Assembly (NCBI GenBank): GCA_021787505.1
Contig: JAJYLU010000082.1
Span: 1 to 7,198 of the forward strand
Direction of reading: 5' to 3'
DNA length: 7,198 bases
DNA from: Nitrospirota bacterium
Lineage (GTDB): Bacteria; Nitrospirota; Thermodesulfovibrionia; Thermodesulfovibrionales; UBA6898
Positions 5,177 to 7,198 of the stretch are shown here, one piece after another; positions within the stretch are counted from its first letter, which is position 1, and every line of letters begins with the position of its first letter. The position numbers and the translations under genes were made by a program. The notes under the pieces were generated by a model. It had not been told where the DNA came from, searched no databases, and saw only the letters and a program-made list of their open reading frames with translations.

Positions 5177-6631
5177 ATGAAAAACAAGCTTCTCTCGGCA
5201 GTCGCGGCGGTGCTATTCATTGCTGCGACTTCAGCGCAGTCGGCCACGGTCAACCATTATGAGCTGATCAAAGGGCCGTTCAAGACAGGCGAGGATGTCA
5301 CAAAGGCATGCCTGCAGTGCCACGAAAAACAGGCTGATGAGATCCTCCAGACCCCCCACTGGAAATGGAAAGGCGTACCGCGAACGGTGAAAGGGCTCGA
5401 AAACAGCAAGGAAGAATACGGCAAGGCAAACCTCCTGAACAACTTCTGTACCGACGTCGAGGGCGGAAGCAGACCCTTCTGCACCAAGTGCCATATCGGC
5501 TACGGCTGGACGGACAGTTCCGCCCCGCTCCATGACAAGACGAAGATTGACTGCCTCGTATGCCACGCCAAGGAGGGCAACTACAAGAAGGCCCTGGGCG
5601 GCTATCCTGATCCGGTGCTTCTAGAGAAGGGCAAGATGGATCTCGCGCGGGCAGCCAAGAGCGTCAGCCTTCCGGACCGCAGTAATTGCGGCGTCTGCCA
5701 CTTTTTCGGGGGGGGCGGCGATGCGGTCAAACACGGCGACCTCGACTCCACGCTCATCAAGCCGACAAAGGACCACGACGTCCATATGGGTGGGCCGGTC
5801 GACATGACCTGTCAGGCATGTCACGTCTCGAGGGAGCACAGGATCGCAGGGGCTTCAACATTTCTCGCCACGAACGACGGCAGGGTGAGTTGTGAGGACT
5901 GCCACAGGGAGCCGCATAGAGATTCCGCAGAGCGCAAGACCCTTGACAGGCACACGAAGACGGTGGCCTGCCAAACCTGCCATATTCCTCTCTTTGCAAA
6001 AGGCCAGGCGACGAAGATGAGCTGGGACTGGTCACAGGTCGGCAAGGATATCGAACCCGAGGAAAAGTTCGGCAAAGAGACTTATGCAAAACATAAAGGC
6101 TCATTTGTATGGGACATGAATGTTGTGCCGGAGTATGCATGGTACGACGGAAAAACCGAACGGTATCTGAAAGGCCAGGTGACAAACGACCCGTCGCAGA
6201 CGGTCTTGATTTCGAAACCGGTCGGGTCGATCAAAGATCCGAACGCCAAGATATTCCCCTTCAAGGTGCACAGGGGAAAACAGCCCATGGATTCAAAGTA
6301 TAAGTATCTCTCGATCTTCCAGAACTACGGAGGCCTCTGGACCCATTACAACTGGCAGAAGGCGCTTGTGGACGGCGCCAAGGCCTCGGGTCTTCCCTAC
6401 AGCGGCAACTTCGAGTTCGTCTCTACTGCCTTTTACGGAAGCATAAACCATGAAGTCGCGCCAAAGGAAAAGGCCCTAAAATGCAGTGACTGCCATTTCG
6501 GCAGGGACAAGAGGCTGGACTGGAAGGCGCTCGGATACGCGGGAGACCCGATGAGGGTCGGGGGAAGATTCGAAACGAATGTGGCCACGCCGGCCAAGAC
6601 GTCTGATTCCCGCGTCAGCGCACAAAAGTAA
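5177..6631 (+). CDS. Secreted octahaem cytochrome c, octahaem tetrathionate reductase (Otr)-like
   Basis: A 484-aa protein with a Sec signal peptide (residues 1 to about 23; hydrophobic core AVAAVLFIAATSA) and exactly eight CXXCH motifs: 45–49, 102–106, 126–130, 171–175, 212–216, 239–243, 265–269 and 436–440. The long haem-free stretch between motifs seven and eight, the total length and phrases such as PFCTKCHIGYGW fit the periplasmic octahaem tetrathionate reductase family known from Shewanella. In that enzyme one haem is bound through an ordinary CXXCH but carries a lysine ligand from elsewhere. I cannot identify that lysine here by eye. Family members also act on nitrite or hydroxylamine in vitro, so the substrate is open. 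GAGG at 5168–5171 sets ATG 5177. No NapC-type quinol dehydrogenase is next to it; the nearby dihaem protein might be a partner. A secreted protein gene follows 57 bases later. Confidence 0.9.
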   Translation: MKNKLLSAVAAVLFIAATSAQSATVNHYELIKGPFKTGEDVTKACLQCHEKQADEILQTPHWKWKGVPRTVKGLENSKEEYGKANLLNNFCTDVEGGSRPFCTKCHIGYGWTDSSAPLHDKTKIDCLVCHAKEGNYKKALGGYPDPVLLEKGKMDLARAAKSVSLPDRSNCGVCHFFGGGGDAVKHGDLDSTLIKPTKDHDVHMGGPVDMTCQACHVSREHRIAGASTFLATNDGRVSCEDCHREPHRDSAERKTLDRHTKTVACQTCHIPLFAKGQATKMSWDWSQVGKDIEPEEKFGKETYAKHKGSFVWDMNVVPEYAWYDGKTERYLKGQVTNDPSQTVLISKPVGSIKDPNAKIFPFKVHRGKQPMDSKYKYLSIFQNYGGLWTHYNWQKALVDGAKASGLPYSGNFEFVSTAFYGSINHEVAPKEKALKCSDCHFGRDKRLDWKALGYAGDPMRVGGRFETNVATPAKTSDSRVSAQK

Positions 6632-6641
6632 CTATCAACCC

Positions 6642-6669
6642 GGAAGGGGGAGGGACCCCTCCCCTTTCC
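6642..6669 (+). other. Strong GC-rich hairpin between octahaem cytochrome and downstream gene
   Basis: GGAAGGGGGAGGG (6642–6654) pairs with 6657–6669 along 13 positions, with one G–T wobble. In practice the innermost pairs would open to give a loop. It is followed by six A residues and then the Shine-Dalgarno of the next gene, not by a T run, so it is not a typical + strand terminator. It may protect the cytochrome mRNA 3' end or set the expression ratio of the two genes. Confidence 0.55.
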
Positions 6670-6688
6670 AAAAAAGGAGGAATTCAGG

Positions 6689-7006
6689 ATGAGGATTGCA
6701 AAGGCAGTTTCCGTGATCGTAATCGCGATGCTCAGCGTATCGATGATCGCAGGCATCGTTATTGCGGAGGACAAGATCTCCGCAAAGGGCAAGATCAAGG
6801 ACTATGACATCGACAATAAGACCGTCGTCGTGACAATGGACGACGGCAAGGACATGACCTTCATCATCGAAAACGAGGGTGCGCTAAAGAAGCTGGACGA
6901 CCGCCTCTTTAAGGGGGACGAGGTGAAGATCAAATATGTCATCGAAGACGGCAAGAACAAGGTCAAGCTCAACAGCGATTTCAAGGGCACCAAACCCGGC
7001 TGCTGA
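6689..7006 (+). CDS. Small secreted protein of unknown function, predicted beta-rich
   Basis: A 105-aa protein with a clear Sec signal peptide (basic MRIAK, hydrophobic core to about residue 26, likely cleavage near VIA-ED). The mature part of about 79 residues has alternating strand-like segments (KGKIKDYDIDNKTVVVTM, DMTFIIE, DEVKIKYVIED) and many K, D and E residues. This resembles small periplasmic OB-fold-like domains such as CusF or DUF5666-type proteins, but I cannot assign a family. The only cysteine is the very last residue (KPGC). AAGGAGG at 6674–6680 is an excellent ribosome binding site, eight bases before ATG 6689. It follows the octahaem cytochrome by 57 bases on the same strand, so co-transcription and a role in the same periplasmic process are likely but unproven. 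Confidence 0.8.
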   Translation: MRIAKAVSVIVIAMLSVSMIAGIVIAEDKISAKGKIKDYDIDNKTVVVTMDDGKDMTFIIENEGALKKLDDRLFKGDEVKIKYVIEDGKNKVKLNSDFKGTKPGC

Positions 7007-7040
7007 GCAGACAGCGATACTAAGCCCTAACGTTGCATGG

Positions 7041-7198
7041 CATCATGAAAGAGAGTGGCGGATGTGCTGAAGAAGGTCCATAATCTGAGGCACCGCATAG
7101 TCCCCGCATGTGTCGACAAACCTTTTCCCGAATGTCACCCGGGGTTAAAGCTGCGTTTACGTGAATCACAACAGATATTTGCCGAATTTATGGACTTT
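7041..7198 (-). repeat. MITE-like non-coding element, copy B, inverted relative to copy A and cut by the window end
   Basis: Read on the - strand from 7198, the first 54 bases match 4293–4346 of copy A at 49 positions, including TTCACGTAAACGCAG. A second block, CCATAATCTGAGGCAC (7078–7093), is the exact reverse complement of 4399–4414. The spacing between the blocks differs by one base (51 versus 52). Similarity continues to the CAT at 7041, with small gaps. GTCCATAA (7076–7083) and TTATGGAC (7188–7195) are parts of its own inverted arms. By comparison with copy A about 40 more bases of right arm should lie beyond the window. It begins 34 bases after the secreted-protein stop. Confidence 0.62.

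Noticed and set aside
4690..5262. Open frames at 4690–4947 and 4972–5262
   Set aside because: The first overlaps the zinc-ribbon coding region in another frame. The second lies in the AT-rich leader, has no ribosome binding site and runs into the octahaem gene out of frame.

Overview
The window looks like the chromosome of an anaerobic or facultative bacterium that respires with multihaem c-type cytochromes. The gene order cmk–ispH–rpsA–sppA–IHF/HU family is the kind seen in Deltaproteobacteria and Nitrospirota-like lineages (recalled, not searched). The cmk–rpsA–ihfB part of that order is also found in enterobacteria. I cannot name the species from sequence alone.

Bases 1–3940 form a tightly packed + strand housekeeping operon. 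It holds the 3' end of cytidylate kinase, IspH (last step of the MEP isoprenoid pathway), ribosomal protein S1 with six S1 domains, an SppA-type membrane protease and an IHF/HU-family DNA-bending protein. ispH/rpsA and rpsA/sppA overlap by 11 and 4 bases, and a strong intrinsic terminator closes the unit at 3909–3938.

Bases 3950–7006 are a redox region with lower gene density. A small membrane-anchored dihaem cytochrome lies on the - strand, converging on the housekeeping operon. Divergent from it, on the + strand, are a helix-turn-helix/zinc-ribbon regulator, a 372-base AT-rich control region, a secreted cytochrome with eight CXXCH motifs of the octahaem tetrathionate reductase (Otr) type, and a small secreted protein of unknown function. 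The control region carries a terminator candidate, a sigma70-like promoter and a perfect operator-like inverted repeat. A plausible reading is a small respiratory module: the regulator senses metal or redox state, the octahaem protein is a periplasmic oxidoreductase, and the dihaem protein relays electrons.

The most unusual structure is not a gene. A non-coding element of about 200 bp at 4258–4457 has long imperfect terminal inverted repeats. A related copy lies in the opposite orientation at 7041–7198, cut off by the window end. The two copies bracket the regulator, octahaem cytochrome and secreted-protein genes. They look like a MITE-like repeat family or a structured regulatory element that has been duplicated, and nothing else in the window explains them.
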